DNA of 64,000 nt from Pseudomonas pudica (GCF_015680405.1 NZ_JADLJS010000003.1:62001-126000), one strand, 5' to 3'. Shown: positions 33,696 through 43,182, numbered from the stretch's first letter. Program-made: numbers and translations. The notes: generated by a model not told the origin, from the sequence alone.

Positions 33696-35117
33696 ATGAA
33701 TACCCCAAAGACTCTTTACCAGAAACACATCGACTCCCACACTGTTTGCGAGCTTGATGATCAAGGGCACGTGCTGCTTTACATCGATCGCCAGGTTGCG
33801 AACGAGTACACCAGTCCTCAGGCGTTCAGCGGCCTGCGGGAAGCTGGTCGCAAGGTTTGGCGCCCCTCGGCAACCCTCTGTGTAGTCGACCACGTCAACC
33901 CGACCGCACCTGATCGCATCTCCGCAATGCCAGATGCTGGTGGAGCCTTGCAGGTCAACTACTTCGAAGAGAATTGCCGCGACTTCGGTATTGAACTGTT
34001 CGACGTCTTGGACAAGCGTCAAGGCATCGAACACGTAGTCGCGCCCGAGCAAGGATTCATCCTCCCTGGAATGGTGGTGGCGGCCGGTGACAGTCACACC
34101 ACAACATACGGTGCACTGGGTGCATTTGGCTTCGGTATCGGCACCTCCGAAATCGAGCACCTCCTGGCGACCCAAACGCTGGTGTATAAGCGCCTGAAAA
34201 GCATGCGAGTGACTGTCGATGGCATCCCTGGGCCCGGTTTGGTTTCCAAGGACATCATCATGGAACTGATTCGCCAGATCGGCGCTTCGGGTGCGACTGG
34301 CTATGCCATCGAGTTCACCGGGCCTGCTATCAGCGCTCTGAGCGTCGAAGCACGAATGACCATCTGCAACATGGCAGTCGAAGCCGGCGCTCGCGGTGCG
34401 TTCATGGCGCCGGATGAGAAGGTATTTGCGTATCTCGCTGATAAGCCGCGGGCACCTAAAGGGGCCGTATGGGATCAGGCAGTCGAAAGCTGGAAGTCGC
34501 TGTACACCGACCCAGGTGCCGAATTCGACTTGGAAGTCCGCATGGATGTAGCAGACCTCCAACCGATGGTGACCTGGGGGACTAGCCCTGATCAAGCAGC
34601 TGCGATTTCTGACACAGTGCCTGATCCTATGGAACAGCCAGACCTGATCTTGCGCCGCGACCTGGAGCGGGCACTCCGCTACATGGATCTGCAACCAGGA
34701 ACCGCACTTAGCAGCATCAAAATCAGCCATGCGTTCATTGGCTCATGTACCAATGCTCGCATCGAAGACCTTCGCGATGCCGCGCGTGTCGTTAAAGGGC
34801 GGAAAGTGGCCGAGGGTGTACGAGCCATGATCGTGCCTGGCTCCACTCTGGTACGTGACAATGCAGAAGCCGAGGGGATCGCTCAGATCTTCCGCGACGC
34901 TGGCTTCGAATGGCGTCAGTCAGGGTGCTCAATGTGCCTTGCCATGAATGACGATGTGCTTAACCCAGGGGATCGCTGCGCATCAAGCACCAACCGCAAT
35001 TTTGAAGGGCGCCAAGGTCAGGGAGCTCGCACCCACCTCATGAGCCCAGCGATGGTCGCTGCAGCTGCGGTAACTGGACACTTAGTAGACGTACGTTCGT
35101 TGGTTCTGGAGGCCTGA
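33696..35117 (+). CDS. LeuC-like hydro-lyase large subunit (aconitase superfamily)
   Basis: 473 residues from the ATG at 33696. 4Fe-4S ligands: Cys in FIGSCTNARIEDL and both Cys of SGCSMCLAMND. Substrate loop ASSTNRNFEGRQGQGARTHL. Length and layout match 3-isopropylmalate dehydratase large subunit. However, it sits with an RraA-like aldolase, a LysR regulator and a 2-hydroxycarboxylate transporter, not with leuA/leuB, so a catabolic hydratase/isomerase for a branched or methylated malate-type acid is more likely. Its small subunit follows after 1 base. Confidence 0.85.
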   Translation: MNTPKTLYQKHIDSHTVCELDDQGHVLLYIDRQVANEYTSPQAFSGLREAGRKVWRPSATLCVVDHVNPTAPDRISAMPDAGGALQVNYFEENCRDFGIELFDVLDKRQGIEHVVAPEQGFILPGMVVAAGDSHTTTYGALGAFGFGIGTSEIEHLLATQTLVYKRLKSMRVTVDGIPGPGLVSKDIIMELIRQIGASGATGYAIEFTGPAISALSVEARMTICNMAVEAGARGAFMAPDEKVFAYLADKPRAPKGAVWDQAVESWKSLYTDPGAEFDLEVRMDVADLQPMVTWGTSPDQAAAISDTVPDPMEQPDLILRRDLERALRYMDLQPGTALSSIKISHAFIGSCTNARIEDLRDAARVVKGRKVAEGVRAMIVPGSTLVRDNAEAEGIAQIFRDAGFEWRQSGCSMCLAMNDDVLNPGDRCASSTNRNFEGRQGQGARTHLMSPAMVAAAAVTGHLVDVRSLVLEA

Positions 35118-35118
35118 T

Positions 35119-35727
35119 ATGCAGCCGTTTAACAAAGTAGAAGGTGTAGCGGCGCCAATCCTGGCAGCGAATGTCGACACCGACGTAATCATGCCCAAGC
35201 AGTTTTTGAAAGGTATTGACCGTAGCGGCCTCGACCGTGGAGCTTTCTTCGATTTGCGCTTCTTGGACGATGGCACTCCAAACCCTGAGTTTGTCCTGAA
35301 CCAAACTCCTTGGAATGAAAGCAAATTCCTAGTCGTCGGCCCGAACTTCGGTTGTGGATCAAGCCGCGAACATGCGGTTTGGGGGATGAAACAGTTAGGC
35401 ATCCGAGCGCTGATCGGTACGAGCTTCGCAGGCATCTTCTACGACAACTGCCAGCGCAATGGTGTACTCACGATCCAATTGTCCCCAGCAGAGCTCAAAG
35501 AGCTGGGTGCCATGGTGAGTCAGCCTGAGACTGCCAATATCGCTGTGGATTTGGAGGAGCAATTTATCCTCCTGTCTGATGGTCGCCGCATCGAATTCAA
35601 GATCGACGCGCTTCGGAAAGATGCTCTTCTCCAGGGACTTGACGCAATCGGCAGCACGCTCGTTCGAAGTGAGCAGATCCGTAGCTTTGAGCAGCGTCAT
35701 CTGCAAGCGAACCCTTGGTTGGCCTGA
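35119..35727 (+). CDS. LeuD-like hydro-lyase small subunit
   Basis: 202 residues. Swivel domain of the aconitase family: NVDTDVIMPKQFLKGIDR at the start, then GPNFGCGSSREHAVWGM and IGTSFAGIFYDNCQRNGVL. It completes the active site of the preceding large subunit. Coupled by a 1-base gap. A hairpin follows at 35741-35760 before the aldolase-like gene. Confidence 0.88.
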   Translation: MQPFNKVEGVAAPILAANVDTDVIMPKQFLKGIDRSGLDRGAFFDLRFLDDGTPNPEFVLNQTPWNESKFLVVGPNFGCGSSREHAVWGMKQLGIRALIGTSFAGIFYDNCQRNGVLTIQLSPAELKELGAMVSQPETANIAVDLEEQFILLSDGRRIEFKIDALRKDALLQGLDAIGSTLVRSEQIRSFEQRHLQANPWLA

Positions 35728-35740
35728 CCCCTAGTCGTCA

Positions 35741-35760
35741 GCCGACCCTGAAGGGTCGGC
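35741..35760 (+). terminator. intercistronic hairpin
   Basis: GCCGACCC-TGAA-GGGTCGGC, a perfect 8-base stem with a stable tetraloop, no U-tract. It probably tunes the message level of the RraA-like gene relative to the subunits. Confidence 0.5.
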
Positions 35761-35776
35761 ATCTGGAGATTCTCGA

Positions 35777-36472
35777 ATGCTCGACGTAACAAACGATGGG
35801 GAATGGCCTACTGGCTACCGCATCAACCCCTCCGCTCCACCTCTCGAGGATAAATGGCGAGAAGCATTTGAAGGAATGCCTTCAGCCATCATCAGCGACT
35901 GCTTGGGACGAAATACCGGCGGCCTGGGACTTAAGCCATATCATGGATTCCGCCACCTCTGCGGAAGCGCCCTGACTGTCAGGATTCGACCAGGGGACAA
36001 CCTGTTGTTGCTCAAAGCCATTCAAATGGCGCGGCCTGGTGATGTCCTGGTCGTTGACGGCAGTGGAGATCTTAGCCGTGCAGTGATCGGCGGCATCATG
36101 CGTGCCATGGCCATCAAAGCCGGCATTGCCGGGGTGGTTGTCAACGGCGCCATCCGGGACAGGGAAGAATGGCTGGGAGGTGAGCTGCCCGTGTTCGCGT
36201 TAGGGTATGTGCATCGAGGGCCAAGCACGGACGGCGGCGGAGAAATCAACGTTCCAGTTGCCTGTGCTGGAATGCTGGTGAGTCCTGGAGATCTCATCGT
36301 TGGCGATGCCGACGGAGTGGTGGCAGTCCGTGCAGATGAACTGCCGAAAGTCTACTCAAGGTGCACGGAACTGCTTGATCGTGAGGCAACCATCCTGAAA
36401 TCCATCGCAGCGGGTACTCTCGACCCCGAACGCTTTGATGAGCAGCTTCGTGGTAAAGGCTGCCCAGTTTAA
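35777..36472 (+). CDS. RraA-family protein, probable HMG/CHA-type aldolase
   Basis: 231 residues, GGAGATTCTCG before the ATG. Family motif G-x20-R-D-x2-E is complete (GGIMRAMAIKAG ... NGAIRDREEW), which in 4-hydroxy-4-methyl-2-oxoglutarate (HMG) / 4-carboxy-4-hydroxy-2-oxoadipate aldolases binds the divalent metal. Such enzymes release pyruvate. Third gene of the LeuCD-like operon, so it may cleave the hydrated product. A plain RNase E regulator role is less likely given the context. Confidence 0.75.
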   Translation: MLDVTNDGEWPTGYRINPSAPPLEDKWREAFEGMPSAIISDCLGRNTGGLGLKPYHGFRHLCGSALTVRIRPGDNLLLLKAIQMARPGDVLVVDGSGDLSRAVIGGIMRAMAIKAGIAGVVVNGAIRDREEWLGGELPVFALGYVHRGPSTDGGGEINVPVACAGMLVSPGDLIVGDADGVVAVRADELPKVYSRCTELLDREATILKSIAAGTLDPERFDEQLRGKGCPV

Positions 36473-36488
36473 GAGCTGACTCGCTTTC

Positions 36489-37406
36489 TTAATCTGCTTT
36501 AAGACGACTGAAGCTCGCTTCAAGAAATTCCACGCATACCCGCAGCTTGGCGGAGTCCGCCAAGCGTGTTGGGTAAACAGCCCAAACGTTAGCACTCTGG
36601 CTATATTTGTGAAGCACTTGGACTAGGCGGCCTTGTTCTAAAAGCGGCTTAACGTCCCACATCGATCTCAGCAATAAACCACGGTGATTTAGCGCCCACT
36701 GGAGAACGATTTCGCCATTATTGGATGAAAGCCGGCCATTGACCCTTACGGTCTCTTCTTTCTGTGACTCAAGTAGCCGCCATACGCCGTATGGATTGTT
36801 TCTTTCCTTGAGTACAAGACAATCATGGTTTACCAGATCACTAAGCTTTTCTGGCGTTCCTCGCTGCGCGAGATACTCAGGTGTGGCGCATATTACTCGC
36901 TTATTCGCAACGAGCAGTCGACTTATATGATTATCGGGAATATCATCGCCGACTCTTATCTCTAAATCAAATCCCTCACCTACAATATCAACAACCCTAT
37001 CGAAGACATCTAGCTTAACCTCCAAATCAGGGTATGCACTCGAAAGTTCTGCAACTGCCGGAGCTACATAATTTCGACCGAAACCAAAGCTGCTACATAT
37101 GTGCAATAAGCCTCTGGGGGCTTTCCGCACCTGACTCAGCTCTCCCATGAACTCGTCAAGGTTATCCAAGATCCTCACGGCCCATTGCTGAGCTCTTTCA
37201 CCAGACTCCGTGAGGGCAATCCGGCGAGGGCTTCGATGGAGCAGCCGTGTTCCAAGTGTTTCTTCCAGAATTTTGATGCGTTTGGTCACGTATGCCGGCG
37301 ATTGGTCAAGCTCCAGCGCCGCGCCTGAGAAGCTACCCACACGAATCACAGTGAGGAAAACCCGTAGGTCATCTGGTAGCGGTGTTACTTCATGATTCGT
37401 GTTCAT
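36489..37406 (-). CDS. LysR-family regulator (DmlR-like)
   Basis: 305 residues from the ATG at 37406. HTH at about 10-65 (FLTVIRVGSFSGAALELDQS, PAYVTKRIKILEETLGTRLL), then a periplasmic-binding-like effector domain (RGLLHICSSFGFGRNYVAP, LEIRVGDDIPDNHIS). It resembles the D-malate regulator DmlR. Convergent with the RraA-like gene and divergent from the 2HCT transporter, which it probably activates with a 2-hydroxy acid as inducer. Confidence 0.85.
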   Translation of the reverse strand: MNTNHEVTPLPDDLRVFLTVIRVGSFSGAALELDQSPAYVTKRIKILEETLGTRLLHRSPRRIALTESGERAQQWAVRILDNLDEFMGELSQVRKAPRGLLHICSSFGFGRNYVAPAVAELSSAYPDLEVKLDVFDRVVDIVGEGFDLEIRVGDDIPDNHISRLLVANKRVICATPEYLAQRGTPEKLSDLVNHDCLVLKERNNPYGVWRLLESQKEETVRVNGRLSSNNGEIVLQWALNHRGLLLRSMWDVKPLLEQGRLVQVLHKYSQSANVWAVYPTRLADSAKLRVCVEFLEASFSRLKAD

Positions 37407-37527
37407 AGCGTGCATAGAAGGGCCGTTTCTTTACGTTTCAGCGAAGGATAGCATTTTATCAGCAAGGAAATTCCCGTGACCCCTGGCATTAAGCCTCCTC
37501 ACACAAAAATAAACAGAGGAATTCAAA

Positions 37528-38847
37528 ATGACCCTCGCAACCCAAGCACTGCCGGCCCGGCGTCGGTTCAGCGCGCTCATGGAATACGAAATTGGCGTAA
37601 TCCCGCTGCCATATTTTCTCGGTATCGCCCTGATCGTTTTCCTTTCAGCTCATCTGGGCTATCTGCCCAAAACAATGATTGGTGGCCTAGCGGTCATCAT
37701 GACCATGGGCATGCTGCTCGGACAGGTGGGTCAACGATTGCCTCTGCTCCGCGACATTGGTGGCGGGGCTATTTTGTGCCTCTTGCTCCCCTCTGTCCTG
37801 GTCTACTACGGGTTCTTCGGTAGCACCACGATCGATGCCACCAAAATGCTGATGAAGGACGCAAACTTCCTTTATTTTGTAATCGCAAGTCTAGTGGTAG
37901 GTAGCATCTTGGGGATGAACCGGACAATTCTTGTCCAAGGCATGATCCGAATGTTCGTTCCACTTGTAATCGGCACCCTGGCGGCAGTGGCGGTAGGTTT
38001 GGCTGTGGGCGTTAGTTTCGGCTACACCGTGCATCACACATTCTTCTATATCATTGTGCCAATTATCGGCGGTGGCATTGGTGAGGGCATCCTTCCCCTC
38101 TCGCTTGCATATTCGCACATCCTTGGCGGAACCCCGGAACAATACGTTGCACAGCTAGTTCCTGCCGCAGTCGTAGGCAACATAGTTGCAATCATCTGTG
38201 CCGGTACCTTGGCTCGCTGGGCAACTCGTAAGCCTAACCTGAATGGCGACGGCCAACTGATTCGCGCGCGTGAAGAGAATGACGCGTTCAAAGAAGAAGC
38301 TGAAGATGATAGCGCCATCGACTTCCGCTACATGGGAGCAGGTGTTCTACTCATCTGTGCCTTTTTCGTCTTGGGTGGTCTGCTCGAGAAAGTCGTGCAT
38401 ATCCCAGGCCCTGTGATGATGATTCTGGTAGCAGTAATCTTCAAATACATTCGCGTGTTACCTGAGAAGCTGGAGAAAGGCAGCAAGAAATTCTACAAGC
38501 TCATCTCCACTGCTTTCATCTGGCCTGTAATGATCGGACTTGGAATGCTCTACGTCCCTCTCGATAGCGTTGCAAGCGTGTTTTCTGTTGGTTACGTGAT
38601 GGTCTGCGCTTCGGTAGTAATAGCGATGACTGCGGCGGGTTTCCTCATCGGCAACCTGTTGAAAATGTTCCCCGTTGAGTCTGCTATCGTAACCTGCTGC
38701 CACAGCGGCTTGGGCGGCACTGGCGACGTGGCAATCCTGTCCGCATGCAACCGCATGCAACTAATGCCGTTCGCTCAAATTTCGACTCGTATTGGCGGTG
38801 CAGCCACCGTAATCGGGGCCACCGTACTGCTGGGTATCTTCAGTTGA
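37528..38847 (+). CDS. 2-hydroxycarboxylate transporter family permease
   Basis: 439 residues, about 11 membrane segments, GAGGAATTC before the ATG. The two 2HCT signature loops are present: IIGGGIGEGILPLSLAYS and CHSGLGGTGDVAILSACN. Members (CitS, MleP, CimH) move citrate, malate, citramalate and related acids with H+ or Na+. It imports the likely substrate of the LeuCD/RraA-like enzymes. Divergent from its LysR regulator across about 120 bases. Confidence 0.88.
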   Translation: MTLATQALPARRRFSALMEYEIGVIPLPYFLGIALIVFLSAHLGYLPKTMIGGLAVIMTMGMLLGQVGQRLPLLRDIGGGAILCLLLPSVLVYYGFFGSTTIDATKMLMKDANFLYFVIASLVVGSILGMNRTILVQGMIRMFVPLVIGTLAAVAVGLAVGVSFGYTVHHTFFYIIVPIIGGGIGEGILPLSLAYSHILGGTPEQYVAQLVPAAVVGNIVAIICAGTLARWATRKPNLNGDGQLIRAREENDAFKEEAEDDSAIDFRYMGAGVLLICAFFVLGGLLEKVVHIPGPVMMILVAVIFKYIRVLPEKLEKGSKKFYKLISTAFIWPVMIGLGMLYVPLDSVASVFSVGYVMVCASVVIAMTAAGFLIGNLLKMFPVESAIVTCCHSGLGGTGDVAILSACNRMQLMPFAQISTRIGGAATVIGATVLLGIFS

Positions 38848-39103
38848 ATAATCCCAGTCCCCTGGCTTAAGTTTTGCGCTCATGTCATCACCATCAGGCC
38901 ACGCACCTGCATAGCGGTGGCATGAGCGTATCTAATGTGGTCACCTACCATTCACGCCCCAATGCCCCCATGGAAAGGCATTGCCTTTATCCCTCGCGAC
39001 GGAATTTAGCCGCTCTCGGAAAGCTACAGTTGAGCCGATTACTGCCGCTGGCTGCCTAGGAGCGCTCGCCCCCAGGCTGTCATTTAAGACATCTCAGACC
39101 GTC
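38848..39103. other. gap between convergent transport genes
   Basis: No gene seen. The two short frames present have no ribosome sites. The right end adjoins the terminator of the minus-strand operon. Confidence 0.4.
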
Positions 39104-39125
39104 CAAAAGCTGCCTTTTCAGGCAG
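39104..39125 (-). terminator. terminator of the carnitine-type operon
   Basis: On the minus strand CTGCCT-GAAA-AGGCAG is followed by CTTTTGG, 24 bases after the stop of the NCS1 permease gene. Short stem, so of medium strength. Confidence 0.5.
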
Positions 39126-39148
39126 ACGACAACGCACCAGGTTCTGCC

Positions 39149-40558
39149 CTACTCCTCTGCATTGGCAAAGGTACCGACACCTTGCCGATCTCTGGCTCGT
39201 TCAGTGGTCGCTGACGAAGCACGATTCCAGCTGAAGATGCAGTAAAGAAAACCCGCCAAGACCAATCCAGCTATCCAGCTGACGTCTGCTCCAATCAGCT
39301 TCGCAAAGTAGCCCTCGAAGAATGAGAGTTTCATGAACGGAACGGTACCGATGATCGATACGGCATAAACGATCATGGTTTTCCGGTTCCAACGGCCATA
39401 TCGACCTTGAGCATCGTAGAGATCATCGATGCTGTAGCTACCTCGCTGAACCACGTAGTAATCCACCAGGTTGATCGCGCTCCAGGGAATCAAGAGGTAG
39501 AGCTGGCCAATCAAAATGTCAGCGAAGAACGTGTCGAAGTGGTACTGGGTCTGAATAGCGATGACACAAGCCAGTACCGAGAGAACCGCCATCAGCAATG
39601 TTTTAGTGCCATGCCGCACATGCTGCAGCTTAGCGAAGCCACTGAAAATCGTTGTGGTGGACATGTAGGCGCTGTAAAGGCACAAAACGTTGTACTGAAT
39701 GACGCCGAGCGCGACTATCAATAATGCGGCTTTCGCCCAAGGGCCAAACAGGTTGGCGATCGCAGTCCCTGGGTCGACATTAAGCGCGGATGGCACCACA
39801 GCAGCCAGGGTAGCCCCTAACGCCATCATCCCCAGAGAGCCTAGGGCGCAGCCAAAATAGGTCGTCCAGAACGTATCTTTGGTTCGGACGTCCGCTGGCA
39901 AGTAGCGGGAGTAATCTGCCACATAGGGGCCATAGCCCAGCGTCCAGGATGCAGCTTGTGCGATCACCAGATTGAACACCGGCATCGAGAAACCACCTGC
40001 ATCGAAATGGATGGCCTCAGCAGAGCTCGCTCGGATCAAAATCAGTACCAAGGCAGCACCGAACACAATAGATGACAGCAAAGTCATCCACGCCCCCATG
40101 CGATGGATGAGCTCATAGCCAACGACTCCGATCAGGAACGTCGTGATGCCGACAATCAAGATCGCTTGGTTGTCCGAGACTGGGATCAGTGCCTTGAGCG
40201 GCTCTCGCATCAAGACGCCGCTGGCCGCCATGAACAGCACTGCGGCAGTCACCATCACCAACAGCGGGATAGCAGCTCCAAAGACGCCGAACTGGGCTCG
40301 GCTTTGGATCATCTGAGGCACACCCAGGTGCGGCCCTTGCGCCGAATGAGCTGCCATGAAGATGGTGCCCACCATGCAGCCAATCAATAAACCTGCGAGC
40401 GTCCACATCAGGCTCAGCCCTGAGGCCACACCCAATGTACCGACCATCAATGCTGTCACCTGCAGGTTTGAACTGAACCACACAGTGAACAACCGCCGTG
40501 GCCGACCATAACGCTCGTTGTGCGGTACGAATTCGATACTTCGCTTCTCGACTTTCAT
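39149..40558 (-). CDS. NCS1-family permease (cytosine/purine/allantoin type)
   Basis: 469 residues from the ATG at 40558 (AAGGA 8 bases before). About 12 membrane segments. NCS1 features: NLQVTALMVGTLGVASGLS, GVPQMIQSRAQFGVFGAA, GYGPYVADYSRYLP and IPWSAINLVDYYVVQRG. Members import nucleobases, hydantoins, thiamine or related nitrogen compounds. Last gene of a long operon for carnitine-like compounds. A hairpin at 40633 separates it from the binding-protein gene, so its level may differ. Confidence 0.82.
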   Translation of the reverse strand: MKVEKRSIEFVPHNERYGRPRRLFTVWFSSNLQVTALMVGTLGVASGLSLMWTLAGLLIGCMVGTIFMAAHSAQGPHLGVPQMIQSRAQFGVFGAAIPLLVMVTAAVLFMAASGVLMREPLKALIPVSDNQAILIVGITTFLIGVVGYELIHRMGAWMTLLSSIVFGAALVLILIRASSAEAIHFDAGGFSMPVFNLVIAQAASWTLGYGPYVADYSRYLPADVRTKDTFWTTYFGCALGSLGMMALGATLAAVVPSALNVDPGTAIANLFGPWAKAALLIVALGVIQYNVLCLYSAYMSTTTIFSGFAKLQHVRHGTKTLLMAVLSVLACVIAIQTQYHFDTFFADILIGQLYLLIPWSAINLVDYYVVQRGSYSIDDLYDAQGRYGRWNRKTMIVYAVSIIGTVPFMKLSFFEGYFAKLIGADVSWIAGLVLAGFLYCIFSWNRASSATTERARDRQGVGTFANAEE

Positions 40559-40632
40559 TTTATTGTCCTTATTTTCAGGCGAGCCTTTCCCCAGACAGGC
40601 ATGGCCTGGCCGTTCAGACAACCCTTTCGAAG

Positions 40633-40648
40633 TGCCCCTTTCGGGGCA
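40633..40648. terminator. intercistronic hairpin
   Basis: TGCCCC-TTTC-GGGGCA, 6-base stem, just after the stop of the ChoX-like gene and without a U-tract. Partial attenuation is likely. Confidence 0.45.
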
Positions 40649-40651
40649 GGG

Positions 40652-41635
40652 TTACTTATTCAGAAAATGCTGGAACGCGTCGAAACCGGGTTTTCCATCA
40701 AGTGTCGTCACCCCATCAAACCAGGGCTTTACCTGTTCGGAGTTGGCTTTGAGCCAAGCAAACGCCGCGTCCCTTGGAGAAACTCGTTCCAGGATTGGCA
40801 CCATCAGGTGGCTTACCTGATCGCTTTTGAAGGACAGGTTTTGTAGTAGCCGGCCAGAGTTGGGACAACGCTGTTCGTACCCATTGGCTGTCATCACCGA
40901 GACGGTCGCTGCGCCTTCGCCTGGGCCGAATACATCATCGCTTCCGGTGAGGTAGACCATGTCCAGCTGAAGGTTCATGGGATGTGGTTTCCAACCGAAG
41001 AACACTACCCACTCTTGCCTGCTCACGGCGCGCTTCACCGCCGTCAACATCCCCGCCTCACTCGATTCCATCAGAGTGAAACCTTTGAGACCAAACTGGT
41101 CGCTCTCGATCATTTTCGCGGTGATGCGGTTTGAGCCACTGCCAGGCTCGATGACGTAGATTTTGGAGTCGAGCTTGTCTTTGAATTTCGCGATGTCGCC
41201 AAAGGTGCGTAGTCCTGCATCGAACGCGTAACGCGGTACAGCGAAGGTGGACTGTGCATCGGGCAATGCTGCGGGAGCGAGTACCTGGATCTGCTGTTTT
41301 TGGATATAGGGAGAAGCAACCGGTTGCATGGTTGGCTGCCAATAACCCAGGAACGTATCCAGCTTTTTGTCAGCCAGGCCGGCGAGGATGATCTGCTGGG
41401 AAGCTGTTGTGAGCTTCACCTGGTAACCCAGCGACTCCATTGCGAGCTGAGCCATTGCAGAAGTCGCTACGGTATCCGACCAATTGGTCGATCCCAGTTT
41501 CACCATCTTGCACTCGGCTGGATCAGATGCCCAGCTGCCGCTACTCGACAGGGCACACACTGCCCCTGCAAGACCCAGTGCAATCCAGGATGGCGCACGT
41601 GGGCGCTTCTTAAGCCCTTGGAGATTGTTCATCAT
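40652..41635 (-). CDS. choline/betaine-type ABC substrate-binding protein (ChoX-like)
   Basis: 327 residues with a long signal peptide (WIALGLAGAVCALSSSGSWA). OpuAC family: CKMVKLGSTNWSDTVATSAM, FLGYWQPTMQP, IEPGSGSNR, FGWKPHPMN. The Trp/Tyr residues in these loops form the aromatic box that holds trimethylammonium groups. It lacks its own permease and ATPase, so it must dock onto a separate Cbc-type core. Start overlaps the CaiX-like stop by ATGA. Confidence 0.82.
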   Translation of the reverse strand: MMNNLQGLKKRPRAPSWIALGLAGAVCALSSSGSWASDPAECKMVKLGSTNWSDTVATSAMAQLAMESLGYQVKLTTASQQIILAGLADKKLDTFLGYWQPTMQPVASPYIQKQQIQVLAPAALPDAQSTFAVPRYAFDAGLRTFGDIAKFKDKLDSKIYVIEPGSGSNRITAKMIESDQFGLKGFTLMESSEAGMLTAVKRAVSRQEWVVFFGWKPHPMNLQLDMVYLTGSDDVFGPGEGAATVSVMTANGYEQRCPNSGRLLQNLSFKSDQVSHLMVPILERVSPRDAAFAWLKANSEQVKPWFDGVTTLDGKPGFDAFQHFLNK

Positions 41636-42579
41636 GGCGCCACCTGCGCTTTAACTTTCTCAAGGCCAGGCTGGCCATCCCATGTAGTCACCCCTGCTAA
41701 CCAACCATCGAGCACCTGAGGGTTCTGCTTCAACCAGGCCCTGGCAGCCGCCTCCGGCTCCATCTTGTCGTAAAGGATGGAGCCCATGATTTGGTTCTCC
41801 ATATCCAGGGTGAAGCTCAGGTTCTTGAGCAGTTGCCCAACGTTCGGACACTCTTCGGCGTAACCTTTACGAGTGCTGGTGTAGACCGTGGCATCGCCGA
41901 AATCAGGGCCGAAGTAGTCGTCGCCGCCAGTGAGGAACTTCATCTTGAAGCGGGTGTTCATCGGGTGTGGCTCCCACCCGAGATAGAGGATCGCCTGATT
42001 ACGCCGCTGCGCACGCTCAACCTGTGCCAGCATGCCCGACTCGCTGGACGCCACCACCGTAAACCCAGCGTCCTTCAGGCCGAAAGCGTTATCACCGATG
42101 GCCTTGAGTACCGCATTGTTGCCGCCGTCGCCGGGCTCCAGGCCATAGATTTTTCCACCCAGCTCATTCTTGAATTTCGGGATGTCTGCAAAGTCCTTCA
42201 GCCCTTGATCCCATAAGGTCTGCGGAACAGCCAGTGTGTATTTGGCATGCTGCAGGTTGACCCGGATGATATCGATGGCACCGGCATCACGGTGCGGTTT
42301 GAGATCCGGCTCCATGGTTGGCAGCCAAGTGCCCAGGAATACATCCATGCTCTTACCGTCGGCCAGAGCCTTGAAAGTCAGCGGGACACCGACCAACGTA
42401 GATTTGGTTTGATAGCCAAGGCTTTTCAGCAGTGTGGTGGCGATGGCGGTAGTGGTTTGAATGTCAGTCCAGCCGGGATCGGACATCCGCACCAAGCGGC
42501 ATTGAGGTGGCTCAGCTGCGTAGCTATTCGCAGACAGGGCCAAGGCGGAACAGAACATAACGCGCAGTGCATTTTTCAT
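41632..42579 (-). CDS. carnitine/quaternary-amine ABC binding protein (CaiX-like)
   Basis: 315 residues from the ATG at 42579. Signal peptide (VMFCSALALSANSYA). OpuAC fold with CRLVRMSDPGWTDIQTTTAI, FLGTWLPTMEP, LEPGDGGNN and LGWEPHPMN. Clearly paralogous to the following gene. In P. aeruginosa an orphan CaiX binds carnitine and uses the Cbc core; position beside cdh genes suggests the same here. Translationally coupled to the next binding protein. Confidence 0.82.
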   Translation of the reverse strand: MKNALRVMFCSALALSANSYAAEPPQCRLVRMSDPGWTDIQTTTAIATTLLKSLGYQTKSTLVGVPLTFKALADGKSMDVFLGTWLPTMEPDLKPHRDAGAIDIIRVNLQHAKYTLAVPQTLWDQGLKDFADIPKFKNELGGKIYGLEPGDGGNNAVLKAIGDNAFGLKDAGFTVVASSESGMLAQVERAQRRNQAILYLGWEPHPMNTRFKMKFLTGGDDYFGPDFGDATVYTSTRKGYAEECPNVGQLLKNLSFTLDMENQIMGSILYDKMEPEAAARAWLKQNPQVLDGWLAGVTTWDGQPGLEKVKAQVAP

Positions 42580-42676
42580 GACGCAAATCCTCTCTGTAGC
42601 AGCTATGGGGAGCGGCAGTTTTTTGTTATTCAGAGGCAACGCAGTCTTGTTGTTCTATGGGTGCAGCACAGATGCT

Positions 42677-43150
42677 TCAGCGACGAATGCCAATCACACG
42701 GCCGCAATAGCCCGGACGCGGCAGTGATCGATGAGATTCGTAAATCGCGCTGATTTTCGCTTCTACAGATGTGGCGAATTTAGCCGCACGCCCAGCCTCA
42801 CTGGCGATGTTCATGAGCATCTGCTCACTGGCAGCCAAGAGTTCTCCGTCCTTGGGGCGATACAAGTGATGCACAATGTGCAGCCGCTTACTGTCATGGT
42901 CGATCACCTGGGTAAATACTTGCACCTCCTCCCCTAGCCGGGTTTCGCTCAGGTAGTTGATATGGGCCTCCAGCGTGTACAGCGTGTGGCCGTAAATGGC
43001 CCGGCCGTCGGCGTCGAGGCCGATGTGATCCATCAGCGCATCGGTGGCATGGCTGAACAGCAGGAAGTAGAAGGCATCGCGCAAATGCCCGTTGTAATCG
43101 ATCCAGTCTTCGCCAATGGTGGCCTGGTGAATCAGCAGCAGGTTGTTCAC
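42677..43150 (-). CDS. cdhB: betainyl-CoA thioesterase, CdhB-like
   Basis: 157 residues from a GTG at 43150 (AAGGA 8 bases before); the open frame to 43342 overlaps the reductase gene and is rejected. Hotdog-fold thioesterase: IGEDWIDYNGHLRDAFYFLL with catalytic-type Asp, INYLSETRLGEEVQVF, RLHIVHHLYR. In carnitine breakdown it releases glycine betaine from betainyl-CoA. Adjacent to the cdhA and cdhC homologues of the same operon. Confidence 0.8.
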   Translation of the reverse strand: MNNLLLIHQATIGEDWIDYNGHLRDAFYFLLFSHATDALMDHIGLDADGRAIYGHTLYTLEAHINYLSETRLGEEVQVFTQVIDHDSKRLHIVHHLYRPKDGELLAASEQMLMNIASEAGRAAKFATSVEAKISAIYESHRSLPRPGYCGRVIGIRR

Positions 43151-43182
43151 GAGTAAATCCTTCCAGAAGTCATGGGCGCATT

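Noticed and set aside
33582..34730. Minus-strand open frame of 382 codons
   Set aside because: Antisense to the LeuC-like gene, whose FeS-cluster cysteines are all in place on the other strand.
33696..35727. Leucine biosynthesis leuCD
   Set aside because: The enzymes fit by sequence, but the neighbours (RraA-like, DmlR-like, 2HCT) and absence of leuA/leuB make a catabolic role more likely.
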